A stretch of DNA of 41,636 nucleotides from an uncultured Centipeda sp. (GCA_905372865.1 CAJPQT010000022.1:1-41636); one strand, 5' to 3'; shown: positions 26,075-34,206, numbered from the stretch's first letter. The notes: generated by a model from the letters alone, not told the origin. A program made the numbers and translations.

Positions 26075-26755
26075 ATGCAGGAAACTCTATCCATATCGAA
26101 GGCGACCGTCGACCGTCTGCCGCGCTACTATCGCTGTCTGCGCCAACTGACTGATGAGGGCGTGGAGATCGCCTCATCGGAGGAGCTTGGCCGCCGCCTC
26201 GCCATCAACCCCGAACAGATTCGAAAAGACTTGGCGTTCTTTGGACAGTTCGGCAAGAAGGGCGTGGGCTACTATGTTGCGGAGCTCAAGGAGAGCATCG
26301 GCAATATTCTGGGACTTGACCACCATTGGAGCGTTGCGATCATCGGCATGGGACATCTCGGTGCTGCGCTTGCGAACTATCAGGGAATCGCTCGTCTTGG
26401 TTTTCGACTTGCTGCGATTTTCGACGTGAATCCGACCGTCATCGGCACGCGCATCGGCGAGCACCGCGTGGAGGACATTGCCGATCTCACTGAGATCATT
26501 GCCGAACGTGCGATTCAGATCGGTGTCATTGCCGTGCCTGCCGAAGCGGCACAGAGCATTGCAGATCGCCTTGTTGTGGCTGGCATCCGTGGGATCTGGA
26601 ACTTTGCACCCGTGAAACTTCAAGTGCCTCCCGGCATCGCGTTTGTCAGCGAGGATCTTTCTGTGGGGCTCAGTTCACTTTCGTATTATCTGACGCATAT
26701 GACGGGAGACGAAGACCGCCTGTCAGAAAAAAATAAGGAATCGCTGATAAAATAG
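26075..26755 (+). CDS. rex: Rex, NADH-sensing transcriptional repressor
   Basis: 226 residues. An N-terminal winged helix (ISKATVDRLPRYYRCLRQL, IASSEELGRRLAINPEQIRKD, FFGQFGKKGVGYYV) and a Rossmann domain (VAIIGMGHLGAALANYQGI) with the C-terminal domain-swap helix LSSLSYYLTHM. Rex lets NADH/NAD+ ratio control fermentation and respiration genes. ATG 26075 is eight bases after AAGGAA; ATG 26069, overlapping the upstream stop, is an alternative. The propionate operon lies directly downstream and is a reasonable Rex target, but I see no clear Rex operator. Confidence 0.95.
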   Translation: MQETLSISKATVDRLPRYYRCLRQLTDEGVEIASSEELGRRLAINPEQIRKDLAFFGQFGKKGVGYYVAELKESIGNILGLDHHWSVAIIGMGHLGAALANYQGIARLGFRLAAIFDVNPTVIGTRIGEHRVEDIADLTEIIAERAIQIGVIAVPAEAAQSIADRLVVAGIRGIWNFAPVKLQVPPGIAFVSEDLSVGLSSLSYYLTHMTGDEDRLSEKNKESLIK

Positions 26756-26940
26756 ACCCTCAGATTGGCGTAGATTTTTCGTCCGAACAGAGAGGCAAAC
26801 CGGACGTATAGCAGGGGCTATGTGGAGGATTTGCCGACACAGTGCGAGCAAAAAAGATGCGTCAAGATAACGGTGCTGAATTTATCCGTGCTTCCTTAGC
26901 GATTTGCCGCGTGTTTGGGCTTTTTTTCACAAATCACAGA

Positions 26941-26977
26941 AAATGCCGTCAATGTAATCTTGACGGCATTTTTTTTT
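26941..26977 (+). terminator. Strong intrinsic terminator downstream of rex
   Basis: A perfect 12-bp stem: 26941-26952 (AAATGCCGTCAA) pairs with 26960-26971, loop of 7, followed by a T-tract to 26977. The A-rich 5' arm and T-rich 3' arm make it workable in both directions. It ends the valS-folC-ligase-rex unit. Confidence 0.92.
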
Positions 26978-26997
26978 CGTGATATTCTATGGACAGA

Positions 26998-27003
26998 TAT
27001 AAT
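26998..27003 (+). promoter_or_regulatory. Candidate -10 element for the propionate operon
   Basis: A perfect TATAAT preceded by GA. The -35 position (26975-26980, TTTCGT) matches poorly, so activator help or another promoter is possible. Confidence 0.35.
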
Positions 27004-27020
27004 TGACTTATGCACCTACG

Positions 27021-27035
27021 ATAACTTGTAGTTAT
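27021..27035. promoter_or_regulatory. Palindrome ATAACT-TGT-AGTTAT, candidate operator
   Basis: A 6-3-6 inverted repeat about 20 bases after the candidate -10 and 109 bases before the CoA-transferase start. The position suits a repressor site on a catabolic operon. It does not match the usual Rex palindrome (TTGTTAA spaced TTAACAA). Confidence 0.3.
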
Positions 27036-27143
27036 TTAGAACATTCCTAGCGTGAATAATAGGACGCGACGAAATACGAGTTCTAAAGTACTGCAAGGAC
27101 GTTTGGTGCATCGGTCGGATGAGCATCAAAGGGAGGTTTTTCT

Positions 27144-28640
27144 ATGATCGATATTTCCGATCGCATACCCAAATCCTTGACTGACAGGGTTGTCAGCGCG
27201 GAGACGGCGGCAGAGTATTTTGCCGACGGCATGACCATCGGTGCGAGCGGCTTCACGCCGTCCGGCTATCCGAAGGCGGTCACGCTGGCCATCGCCGAGC
27301 GCATGAAGAAGAATCCGTTCAAGGTCAATATTTGGACGGGAGCTTCGACGGGCCCCGAGCTCGATGGTGCACTTGCAGAGGCAGACGGCATCAAGCAGCG
27401 TCTCCCCTATCAGACGAATACACCACTGCGCAATGCGATCAACTCCGGGCAGGTCAGCTACCTCGACATGCACCTCTCCGAGGTCGCGCAGCAGTCGCGC
27501 GAGGGCTTCCTCGGCAAGATTGATGTCGCGCTCGTGGAGGCGGTCGCCATCACGGAGGAGGGCATCATCCCCTCGACCTCGGTCGGCAATACACCATCCT
27601 TCATCCAGAGTGCCGATGTGGTCATCGTCGAGGTGAACACGAGCCAGCCGATGGAACTCGTCGGCATGCACGATATCTACATCCCGCTCGATCCGCCGAA
27701 CCGTCTGCCGATTCCCATCACGAAGGCGGGCGATCGGATCGGAACGACGTTCATGCCCTGCCCGCTCGACAAGATCAAGTACATCGTCCCCTGTGACATT
27801 ACGGACAAGACGCGTGCACTCGCTCCGGTCGACGATATCGCGCGCAAGATGGGGCAGTTCACGGTCGATCTTCTCAAGAAGGAGATTGCTGAGGGGCGTA
27901 TGCCGAAGGGCCTCCTTCCACTGCAGTCCGGTGTCGGCAACGTGGCCAACGCAGTCATCGCGGGCTTTGTCAGCTCAGACTTCACGGATCTCGAGGTCTA
28001 TACCGAGGTCATCCAGGACGGCATGTTCGACCTCGCGGATGCGGGCAAGCTGAAGTTCGCGTCGGGCACGGCGTTCTCGCCTTCGCCCGAAGGCCTCCAG
28101 CGCTTCTACAAGGACATCGACAAGTACAAGAAGATCATGATGCTCCGTCCGCAGGAAGTCTCGAACAACCCCGAGGTCGTGCGCCGTCTCGGTGTCATCG
28201 CCATGAACACGGCGATCGAGGTCGACATCTACGGCAACGTCAACTCTACTCATGTCATGGGCTCGAAGATGATGAACGGCATCGGCGGCAGCGGCGACTT
28301 TGCACGCAACGCCTACCTCACGATCTTCTACACGCAGTCCGAGGCAAAGGGCGGCAAGATCTCGTCCGTCGTTCCGTTCTGCTCGCACATCGACCACGGT
28401 GCGCACGATGTCGATATCGTCATCACGGAGCAGGGCGTTGCGGATCTGCGCGGCAAGAGCCCGCGTGAGCGTGCGCTCGAGATCATCAACAACTGCGCAC
28501 ATCCCGACTACCGTCCGCTCCTGCTCGACTACTACGAGCGTGCATATGCAGCGACCAAGGGCGCACAGACGCCGCACCTTCTCGACGAGGCGCTTTCCTT
28601 CCATCAGCGGTTCCTCGAGACGGGGTCGATGCAGAAATAA
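27144..28640 (+). CDS. Succinate/propionyl-CoA (acetyl-CoA hydrolase family) CoA-transferase
   Basis: 498 residues of the class I CoA-transferase family that includes acetyl-CoA hydrolases and succinyl-CoA:acetate transferases. GASGFTPSGYPKAV near the N-terminus, QSGVGNVANAV at 261-271 and catalytic Glu288 in VYTEVIQDGM; later SGGSGDFARNAYL-type and HIDHGAHDVDIVITEQG segments. In this operon the likely reaction moves CoA from propionyl-CoA to succinate, releasing propionate and starting the next round. AAAGGGAGG lies before ATG. First gene of the propionate operon, and strongly codon-biased, as expected for a highly expressed fermentation enzyme. Acetate as alternative acceptor cannot be excluded. 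Confidence 0.92.
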   Translation: MIDISDRIPKSLTDRVVSAETAAEYFADGMTIGASGFTPSGYPKAVTLAIAERMKKNPFKVNIWTGASTGPELDGALAEADGIKQRLPYQTNTPLRNAINSGQVSYLDMHLSEVAQQSREGFLGKIDVALVEAVAITEEGIIPSTSVGNTPSFIQSADVVIVEVNTSQPMELVGMHDIYIPLDPPNRLPIPITKAGDRIGTTFMPCPLDKIKYIVPCDITDKTRALAPVDDIARKMGQFTVDLLKKEIAEGRMPKGLLPLQSGVGNVANAVIAGFVSSDFTDLEVYTEVIQDGMFDLADAGKLKFASGTAFSPSPEGLQRFYKDIDKYKKIMMLRPQEVSNNPEVVRRLGVIAMNTAIEVDIYGNVNSTHVMGSKMMNGIGGSGDFARNAYLTIFYTQSEAKGGKISSVVPFCSHIDHGAHDVDIVITEQGVADLRGKSPRERALEIINNCAHPDYRPLLLDYYERAYAATKGAQTPHLLDEALSFHQRFLETGSMQK

Positions 28641-28654
28641 TCCTATTTAGATAA

Positions 28655-28685
28655 AAAGGGCGAAAGCCCTTTAGGGGATCACCCC
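28655..28685 (+). promoter_or_regulatory. Double stem-loop between CoA-transferase and mutase genes
   Basis: AAAGGGC (28655-28661), GAAA loop, GCCCTTT (28666-28672), then GGGG-ATCA-CCCC (28674-28685). There is no T-tract, so RNA processing or stability is more likely than termination. Confidence 0.6.
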
Positions 28686-28721
28686 AATAAGAGAAATGAA
28701 AAGGTAAAGGAGAACACTTTC

Positions 28722-30368
28722 ATGAGCAATGAAAAAATCCAGGCGGGGCTTGACAAGTACAATGCTACCGTAGAAAAGGCAACGGCGAAGTTCCCGGCGC
28801 GTCCCCACATCCCCGAGCAGGGGCTCTACACCCCACTCGACATCAAGGAGACGGACTATGCGGAGGACATCGGCTTCCCCGGTGTCTACCCCTATACCCG
28901 CGGCGTTCAGCCGACGATGTACCGCGGACGCTTCTGGACCATGCGTATGTACGCAGGATTCTCCACGGCGGAGGAGTCCAACAAGCGTTACCGTTACCTC
29001 ATCGAGAGCGGCGCAACGGGCCTTTCGTGTGCATTTGACCTCCCGACGCAGATTGGCTACGATTCGACGGATGCCATCTCTGAGGGTGAGGTCGGCAAGG
29101 TCGGCGTTGCGATCGACTCGCTCGCTGACATGGAGATCCTCTTTGACCAGATCGATCTCGGCAAGGTCTCTACGTCCATGACGATCAACGCTCCTGCATC
29201 CGTCCTCCTCGCGATGTACATCGCTGTGGCGGAGAAGCAGGGCGTGTCGGCAGACAAGCTCAAGGGCACGATCCAGAACGACATTCTGAAGGAGTATGCG
29301 GCACGCGGCACGTACATCTTCCCGCCGCGCCCGTCCATGCGCCTCATCACGAACATTTTTGAGTATTGCTCCAAGAACGTCCCGAACTGGAACACCATCT
29401 CCATCTCGGGCTACCACATCCGCGAGGCCGGCTCCACGGCATCGCAGGAGATTGCATTCACCATTGCGGACGGCATAGCCTACGTCGAGGCCGCCATCAA
29501 GGCAGGGCTCAGCGTCGATGACTTCGCGGGCCGCCTCTCCTTCTTCTGGAACGCACACAACAACGTGCTTGAGGAAGTGGCGAAGTTCCGCGCATCCCGC
29601 CGCATCTGGGCGAAGGTCATGAAGGACCGCTTCAAGGCGGAAAAGCCCAAGTCCATGATGCTCCGCGTTCATACGCAGACAGCAGGCTCCATGCTGACCG
29701 CACAGCAGCCGAACAACAACATCGTCCGCGTTGCACTCCAGACGGCAGCCGCCGTCATGGGCGGCACGCAGTCGCTCCACACGAACTCCCGCGACGAGGC
29801 GCTCGCGCTTCCGACGGAGGACTCGGTCATGGTCGCACTCCGCACGCAGCAGATCGTTGCGTACGAGAGCGGTCTCGCCGATGTCATTGACCCGCTTGCA
29901 GGCTCCTACTACGTCGAGGCGATGACCAACCGCATCGAAGCAGAGGCTTGGGAGTACATCAAGAAGATTGACGATCTCGGCGGCGCGGTCGCGGCGATCG
30001 AGAAGGGCTACATCCAGAAGGAGATTCAGGACAGTGCCTACAAGTGGCAGATGGACGTCGAGTCCGGTGCCCGCGTCATCGTCGGTGTCAACAAGTTCCA
30101 GGTGGAGGAAGAGGCACCGAAGAACCTGCTCCGCGTCGACGCATCCGTCGGCGAGAAGCAGAAGGCAAAGGTCGAGGCGATGAAGGCGAAGCGCGACAAT
30201 GCTGCCGTTCAGGCGGCTCTCGCAGACCTCAAGAAGGCGTGCGGCGACGAGAACGAGAACCTCATGCCGCACATCCTCGCAGCGGTCAAGACCTACGCGA
30301 CGCTCGGCGAAATCTGCGGCGTCATGCGCGAGGTCTTCGGCGAGTACGAGGCGCACGTCAATCTGTAA
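28722..30368 (+). CDS. mcmA1: Methylmalonyl-CoA mutase, large (catalytic) subunit
   Basis: 548 residues, the catalytic barrel without the B12 domain, as in split mutases. Landmarks: GVYPYTRGVQPTMYRGRFWT, SCAFDLPTQIGYDSTDA, STSMTINAPASVLLAMY, GTIQNDILKEY, SISGYHIREAGSTASQE, LRVHTQTAGSMLTAQQPNNN and GGTQSLHTNSRDEALALP. With the small subunit it converts succinyl-CoA to methylmalonyl-CoA using adenosylcobalamin. AAAGGAGAAC precedes ATG. The B12-binding subunit and the chaperone MeaB follow directly. Isobutyryl-CoA mutase is a related alternative, but the epimerase and decarboxylase genes favour methylmalonyl-CoA. Confidence 0.95.
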   Translation: MSNEKIQAGLDKYNATVEKATAKFPARPHIPEQGLYTPLDIKETDYAEDIGFPGVYPYTRGVQPTMYRGRFWTMRMYAGFSTAEESNKRYRYLIESGATGLSCAFDLPTQIGYDSTDAISEGEVGKVGVAIDSLADMEILFDQIDLGKVSTSMTINAPASVLLAMYIAVAEKQGVSADKLKGTIQNDILKEYAARGTYIFPPRPSMRLITNIFEYCSKNVPNWNTISISGYHIREAGSTASQEIAFTIADGIAYVEAAIKAGLSVDDFAGRLSFFWNAHNNVLEEVAKFRASRRIWAKVMKDRFKAEKPKSMMLRVHTQTAGSMLTAQQPNNNIVRVALQTAAAVMGGTQSLHTNSRDEALALPTEDSVMVALRTQQIVAYESGLADVIDPLAGSYYVEAMTNRIEAEAWEYIKKIDDLGGAVAAIEKGYIQKEIQDSAYKWQMDVESGARVIVGVNKFQVEEEAPKNLLRVDASVGEKQKAKVEAMKAKRDNAAVQAALADLKKACGDENENLMPHILAAVKTYATLGEICGVMREVFGEYEAHVNL

Positions 30369-30415
30369 GCCTTGGTGCTTTGGCATAGCGGTTGTTTGGT
30401 GAATGCAGTGGGGCA

Positions 30416-30434
30416 CGCCGCCCGCGTGGCGGCG
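30416..30434 (+). promoter_or_regulatory. GC stem-loop between the mutase subunit genes
   Basis: CGCCGCC (30416-30422) pairs with GGCGGCG (30428-30434) around a five-base loop. It lies 25 bases before the small-subunit start with no T-tract, so it may tune the ratio of the two subunits. Confidence 0.5.
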
Positions 30435-30458
30435 GCTCCGTTCAGGAGGAATATAAAA

Positions 30459-30851
30459 ATGGCAGAGAAAATCAGAGTGCTCGTTGCAAAGCCGGGTCTG
30501 GATGGTCATGACCGCGGCGCGAAGGTTGTCGCCCGTGCCCTGCGCGATGCAGGATTCGAGGTTGTCTACACGGGCCTTCGTCAGACCCCCGAGGAGATTG
30601 CCGAGGCAGCTCTGCAGGAGGACGTGAACGTCGTTGCGATGAGCATTCTCTCGGGTGCGCATCCGCATCTCTTCCCGAAGGTCGTGAACCTGCTGCGTGA
30701 GAAGGGCATGAAAGACGTGCTCGTCATCGGCGGCGGGGTCATCCCCGAGGGCGACATCCCCGCACTCAAGGACGCGGGCGTTGCCGCCGTCTTTACCCCC
30801 GGCACACCGACCGGCGAAGTGGTTGACTTCATTAAGGAGCATGTGGCGTAA
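30459..30851 (+). CDS. mcmA2: Methylmalonyl-CoA mutase, small B12-binding subunit
   Basis: 130 residues forming a cobalamin-binding domain: KPGLDGHDRGAKVVARAL with the DxHxxG motif at Asp15-His17-Gly20, SILSGAH and VIGGGVIPEGDIPALKD. His17 would bind cobalt from below. ATG 30459 follows AGGAGG; the frame is open further upstream, but without a ribosome site. Forms the mutase with the preceding gene product. Confidence 0.96.
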   Translation: MAEKIRVLVAKPGLDGHDRGAKVVARALRDAGFEVVYTGLRQTPEEIAEAALQEDVNVVAMSILSGAHPHLFPKVVNLLREKGMKDVLVIGGGVIPEGDIPALKDAGVAAVFTPGTPTGEVVDFIKEHVA

Positions 30852-30868
30852 CAACGTCATTTGAAAGG

Positions 30869-30907
30869 ATGGATGACAGGCAGGAGCATCTTTTGTCTGT
30901 CATCCAT
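30869..30907 (+). promoter_or_regulatory. Stem-loop between mutase small subunit and meaB
   Basis: ATGGATGACAG (30869-30879) pairs perfectly with CTGTCATCCAT (30897-30907), loop of 17. No T-tract follows, so a role in mRNA stability or processing is more likely than termination. Confidence 0.6.
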
Positions 30908-30946
30908 TCCCCTGTATGGAGTTGACTGCGCGAAGGAGGTGGGCGC

Positions 30947-31885
30947 ATGGATATTGCAGCCGAAGTGCTGAAAGGAAACCGCCTCGCACTCTCGCGCGCC
31001 ATCACGGCGATCGAGAATGAGCGTGCGGCGGCGACCGACATTATGAAGGCGCTCTATCCACATACGGGACATGCCTACGTGCTGGGCATTACCGGCCCTC
31101 CGGGTGCGGGCAAAAGCACCATGACGGACAAGATTGCCAAGGAATACCGCAAGCGCGGGAAAACCGTCGGCATCATCGCCGTCGACCCCACAAGCCCTTT
31201 TTCCGGCGGCGCCATTTTAGGCGACCGCATCCGTATGAACGACCTGACGCTCGATGAGGGCGTTTTTATCCGCAGCATGGGTACGCGCGGCAGCCTCGGC
31301 GGCCTCTCGCACAAGACGGCTGACGCGGTGAAGGTCATGGATGCGTTCGGCAAGGACATCATCTTTGTCGAGACCGTCGGTGTTGGGCAGTCCGAGGTGG
31401 ATATTGTGCGGGCGGCGGACACCACAATGGTTGTACTGATCCCGGGCATGGGCGACGACATCCAAGCGATCAAGGCGGGCATCCTTGAGATCGGCGACGT
31501 ATTCGCCATCAACAAGTCCGATCTTGACGGCGCGGATAAGCTCGTCCGTGAGATCAATATGATGCTGGATCTGGACGATCACATGTCTGACTGGCGGCCG
31601 CCGATCCGCAAGGTCGTCGCGAATCGCGGCGACGGGATCGCGGAGCTGGTCGATACGGTGGAGGAACATCGCGCTCACATTGAGAGCAACGGCGTTCTAG
31701 CCGAGCGGCGCACGCGCCGCACACGTGATGAGATGCTGGACATCCTGCATGCAGGTGTTCGGCGCCACATCGAAGGCCGCATTGTCGATACGGGCAGGCT
31801 CGACGACTATGTGGCAAAAATCAAGGCACATGAGACCGACCCCTATACCGTGGTGGACGATGTCATGGCCGAAATGTTATCTTAA
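30947..31885 (+). CDS. meaB: MeaB/ArgK-type G3E GTPase, methylmalonyl-CoA mutase chaperone
   Basis: 312 residues. P-loop GPPGAGKST at 50-58, VDPTSPFSGGAILGDRIRM, FIRSMGTRGSLGGLS, VETVGVGQSEVDI and NKSDLDGADKL are the family GTPase landmarks. MeaB gates loading of adenosylcobalamin and protects the mutase from inactivation. GAAGGAGG precedes ATG. Placement between the mutase subunits and the epimerase supports this role; older annotation as an arginine/ornithine transport kinase is not supported here. Confidence 0.95.
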   Translation: MDIAAEVLKGNRLALSRAITAIENERAAATDIMKALYPHTGHAYVLGITGPPGAGKSTMTDKIAKEYRKRGKTVGIIAVDPTSPFSGGAILGDRIRMNDLTLDEGVFIRSMGTRGSLGGLSHKTADAVKVMDAFGKDIIFVETVGVGQSEVDIVRAADTTMVVLIPGMGDDIQAIKAGILEIGDVFAINKSDLDGADKLVREINMMLDLDDHMSDWRPPIRKVVANRGDGIAELVDTVEEHRAHIESNGVLAERRTRRTRDEMLDILHAGVRRHIEGRIVDTGRLDDYVAKIKAHETDPYTVVDDVMAEMLS

Positions 31886-31889
31886 CAGT

Positions 31890-31909
31890 GGAAATTGACA
31901 GCAATTTCC
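31890..31909 (+). promoter_or_regulatory. Stem-loop between meaB and the epimerase gene
   Basis: GGAAATTG (31890-31897), loop ACAG, CAATTTCC (31902-31909). It ends just before the AAGGAGG ribosome site at 31911-31917, so it could affect translation of the epimerase. Confidence 0.6.
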
Positions 31910-31925
31910 CAAGGAGGAAGCACCT

Positions 31926-32342
31926 ATGTTCAAGGTTCTGGCAGTAGATCACATCGGCATTGCCGTGAAGGATCTCGAAGAGGGGAAGAATTTCTGGTCG
32001 GACGTGATCGGCATCCCCTGCACAGCTGAGGAGACGGTTGCCGAGCAGAAGGTCACGACGACCTTCCACCCGACTCCGAACAAGAGCGAGATCGAGCTGC
32101 TCATCGGCACGGCGGACGACAGCCCAATCACGAAATACATCGAGAAGAAGGGCGAGGGCATCCAGCACATCGCTCTGCGCGTCGACAACATCGAGAACGC
32201 GATTGCCGACCTCATGGCGAAGGGTGTCAAGATGATCGACGAGAAGCCGCGCATCGGCGCGGGCGGCGCGAAGATCGCGTTCCTGCATCCGAAATCGACG
32301 AAGGGTGTTCTCCTCGAGATCTGCGAGCATGAGGATCGCTGA
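31926..32342 (+). CDS. mce: Methylmalonyl-CoA epimerase
   Basis: 138 residues of the VOC (glyoxalase-like) metal fold: VDHIGIAVKDLEEGKNFW with metal His9, GIQHIALRVDNIENAIADL with the second His, and a C-terminal GVLLEICEH with the Glu ligand. It interconverts (R)- and (S)-methylmalonyl-CoA, linking the mutase to the decarboxylase. AAGGAGG nine bases upstream. Length and motifs are as usual for the family. Confidence 0.96.
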   Translation: MFKVLAVDHIGIAVKDLEEGKNFWSDVIGIPCTAEETVAEQKVTTTFHPTPNKSEIELLIGTADDSPITKYIEKKGEGIQHIALRVDNIENAIADLMAKGVKMIDEKPRIGAGGAKIAFLHPKSTKGVLLEICEHEDR

Positions 32343-32367
32343 GGAAGAGCCAACCACTTGACGCATA

Positions 32368-32403
32368 TTCCCCGCAGGATGCTTCATTCCGGTACTCTGC
32401 GGG
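32368..32403 (+). promoter_or_regulatory. Stem-loop between the epimerase gene and mmdA
   Basis: CCCGCAG in the 5' arm (near 32371-32377) pairs with CTGCGGG (near 32396-32402), with flanking TT/AA extending the stem past one bulged C. There is no T-tract. It is followed by AGGAGGGA and mmdA. Confidence 0.5.
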
Positions 32404-32424
32404 AAGATATACAGGAGGGATATG

Positions 32425-33954
32425 ATGTCCACAGTCCAGGAAAAAATTGAGCTCATGCTGCAGAAGAAAGAACATCTCATGCAGGGTGGCGGTGCGAAGG
32501 CCATTGAGAAGCAGCACAGCAAGGGTAAGCTCACCGCGCGTGAGCGTCTGAATTTGCTCTTTGATGAAGACACCTTTGTCGAGCTGGATATGTTCGTTCG
32601 CCATCGCTGCACCAACTTCGGACAGGAGAAGAAAGAGCTCCCCGGCGAGGGTGTTGTAACGGGCTACGGCACGGTCAACGGCCGCCTCGTCTACGCGTTC
32701 GCACAGGACTTCACCGTCGAGGGCGGCTCGCTCGGCGAGAAGCACGCCCACAAGATCTGGAAGGTCATGGACCTCGCCATGAAGATGGGTGCACCCTGCA
32801 TCGGCATCAACGATTCGGGCGGCGCGCGTATCCAGGAGGCGGTCGACGCACTCTCGGGCTACGGCGGCATCTTCTACCGCAACACGAAGTCCTCGGGTGT
32901 CATCCCGCAGATCTCCGTCATCATGGGACCCTGCGCGGGTGGCGCGGTCTACAGCCCTGCTCTTACGGACTTCATCTTCATGGTGAAGAACACGAGCCAG
33001 ATGTTCATCACGGGTCCTGCCGTCATCAAGTCCGTTACGGCGGAGGAGGTTACGGCCGAGGAGCTCGGCGGTGCGATGACGCACAACACGCGCTCCGGTG
33101 TCGCACACTTCGCCGCGGAGAACGATGAGGACTGCATTGACCAGATCCGCTATCTGCTCTCCTTCCTCCCGAGCAACAACATGGAGGAGACTCCGCGCGT
33201 CGAGACGGGCGACGACCCGAACCGTCAGGATGAGAGCCTCAACACGCTCATCCCCGACAACCCGAACGCGCCGTACGACATGAAGGATGTCATCCGTGCG
33301 CTCGTCGACAACGGCGAGTTCTACGAGGTGCATCAGCATTTCGCAACGAACATCATCTGTTGCTTCGCACGCTTTGACGGCCGCACGGTCGGTATCATCG
33401 CGAACGAGCCGAACGTCATGGCGGGCTGCCTTGATGTCGACGCGTCCAACAAGTCGGCACGCTTCATCCGCTTCTGCGATGCGTTCAACATCCCACTCGT
33501 CAACCTTGTCGACGTGCCGGGCTTCCTGCCGGGTGTCGATCAGGAGTACAGCGGCATCATCCGTCATGGTGCGAAGATGCTCTACGCATACAGTGAGGCG
33601 ACCGTGCCGAAGGTCACGGTCATCACGCGCAAGGCATACGGCGGCTCCTACATCGCAATGTGCAACCGCGAGCTCGGAGCAGATCAGGTCATGGCGTGGC
33701 CGACCTCCGAGATCGCCGTCATGGGACCTGCGGGTGCTGCAAACATCATCTTCCGCAAGGACCCGGACAAGGATGCGCGCACGGCGGAGTACATCGAAGA
33801 GTTCGCAACGCCGTACAAGGCGGCAGAGCGCGGCTACATCGACATGGTCATCACGCCGAGCGAGACGCGCCCCTACATCATCACAGCACTCAACGCACTC
33901 TCGAGCAAGCGTGAGGACAACCCCGCGAAGAAGCACGGCAACATTCCACTCTAA
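32425..33954 (+). CDS. mmdA: Methylmalonyl-CoA decarboxylase alpha subunit (carboxyltransferase)
   Basis: About 509 residues of the biotin-dependent carboxyltransferase family: GKLTARERLNLLFDEDTFVE, VVTGYGTVNGRLVYAFAQDF, GGSLGEKHAHKIWKVMDLA, INDSGGARIQEAVDALSGYG, GPCAGGAVYSPALTDF, then VDVPGFLPGVDQEYSGIIRH and AYGGSYIAMCNRELGADQV. It moves CO2 from methylmalonyl-CoA to biotin on the carrier subunit, yielding propionyl-CoA. ATG 32425 is six bases from AGGAGG and preferred over ATG 32422. A propionyl-CoA carboxylase beta subunit is the close alternative; the MmdE-like and biotin-carrier genes that follow favour the decarboxylase. Confidence 0.94.
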   Translation: MSTVQEKIELMLQKKEHLMQGGGAKAIEKQHSKGKLTARERLNLLFDEDTFVELDMFVRHRCTNFGQEKKELPGEGVVTGYGTVNGRLVYAFAQDFTVEGGSLGEKHAHKIWKVMDLAMKMGAPCIGINDSGGARIQEAVDALSGYGGIFYRNTKSSGVIPQISVIMGPCAGGAVYSPALTDFIFMVKNTSQMFITGPAVIKSVTAEEVTAEELGGAMTHNTRSGVAHFAAENDEDCIDQIRYLLSFLPSNNMEETPRVETGDDPNRQDESLNTLIPDNPNAPYDMKDVIRALVDNGEFYEVHQHFATNIICCFARFDGRTVGIIANEPNVMAGCLDVDASNKSARFIRFCDAFNIPLVNLVDVPGFLPGVDQEYSGIIRHGAKMLYAYSEATVPKVTVITRKAYGGSYIAMCNRELGADQVMAWPTSEIAVMGPAGAANIIFRKDPDKDARTAEYIEEFATPYKAAERGYIDMVITPSETRPYIITALNALSSKREDNPAKKHGNIPL

Positions 33955-33972
33955 AGTCTGGGAGGTTATGAC

Positions 33973-34110
33973 ATGGCTGCAAACAACGTGGCGCCGGAGA
34001 TCGTCGCCGCCATCACTGCCGCCGTTCAGTCGGCGATGGGAAGCAAGGTTGTCGCCGTGCGCATCAAACCCGCAGAGGTTTGGACGCTCGCCAACCGCAG
34101 CAATATTTGA
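33973..34110 (+). CDS. mmdE: MmdE-like small subunit of methylmalonyl-CoA decarboxylase
   Basis: A 45-residue gene, easily missed: MAANNVAPEIVAAITAAV, then GSKVVAVRIKPAEVWTLAN, behind GGGAGG. Its AAI/AAV helix and VVAVRIK..W.LA ending resemble the C-terminal soluble tail of OadG/MmdD and the known tiny epsilon subunit of Veillonella decarboxylase. That subunit stabilises the complex by linking the alpha subunit to others. No membrane helix is present, so the delta-subunit anchor is missing here. The assignment rests on context and short motifs. Confidence 0.75.
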   Translation: MAANNVAPEIVAAITAAVQSAMGSKVVAVRIKPAEVWTLANRSNI

Positions 34111-34206
34111 TTCCGTAGCCCTGCACATGCAGGAGGTCTGTCGCGGGGGATTCACGCATAGATACGGCGTGTTCCCTTGGGAATATAAATGTTGGAGGAA
34201 TAACAC
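34111..34206 (+). other. mmdE-mmdC intercistronic region
   Basis: Holds a short stem CCTGC-ACAT-GCAGG near 34120-34133 and a TTCCCTTGGGAA palindrome near 34172, then TTGGAGGAA as ribosome site of the carrier gene. No terminator or promoter is obvious. Confidence 0.4.

Larger units (their letters stand above)
26756..27143 (+). other. 388-base intergenic region between rex and the propionate operon
   Basis: No convincing gene. From 26778 two hairpins follow each other: CGTCCG pairing with CGGACG, then ATAGC-AGGG-GCTAT. Bases after that are unexplained until the terminator at 26941-26977. Next come a TATAAT at 26998-27003 and a palindrome at 27021-27035. The remaining leader to 27143 holds AAAGGGAGG as the ribosome site of the CoA-transferase. 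The 26756-26971 part could be a small structured RNA or a dispersed repeat; I do not recognise it. Confidence 0.4.

Noticed and set aside
27021..27035. Rex operator for the propionate operon
   Set aside because: The palindrome does not match the known TTGTTAA-spacer-TTAACAA pattern; kept only as an unassigned candidate operator.
28671..30860. Reverse-strand open frame of about 729 codons across the mutase genes
   Set aside because: Shadow of strongly biased forward codons in mcmA1/mcmA2; composition is His/Arg/Asp-rich, with no family resemblance.
32227..34206. Reverse-strand open frame of about 659 codons opposite mmdA
   Set aside because: Antisense shadow of mmdA and its neighbours; no start signal or domain.
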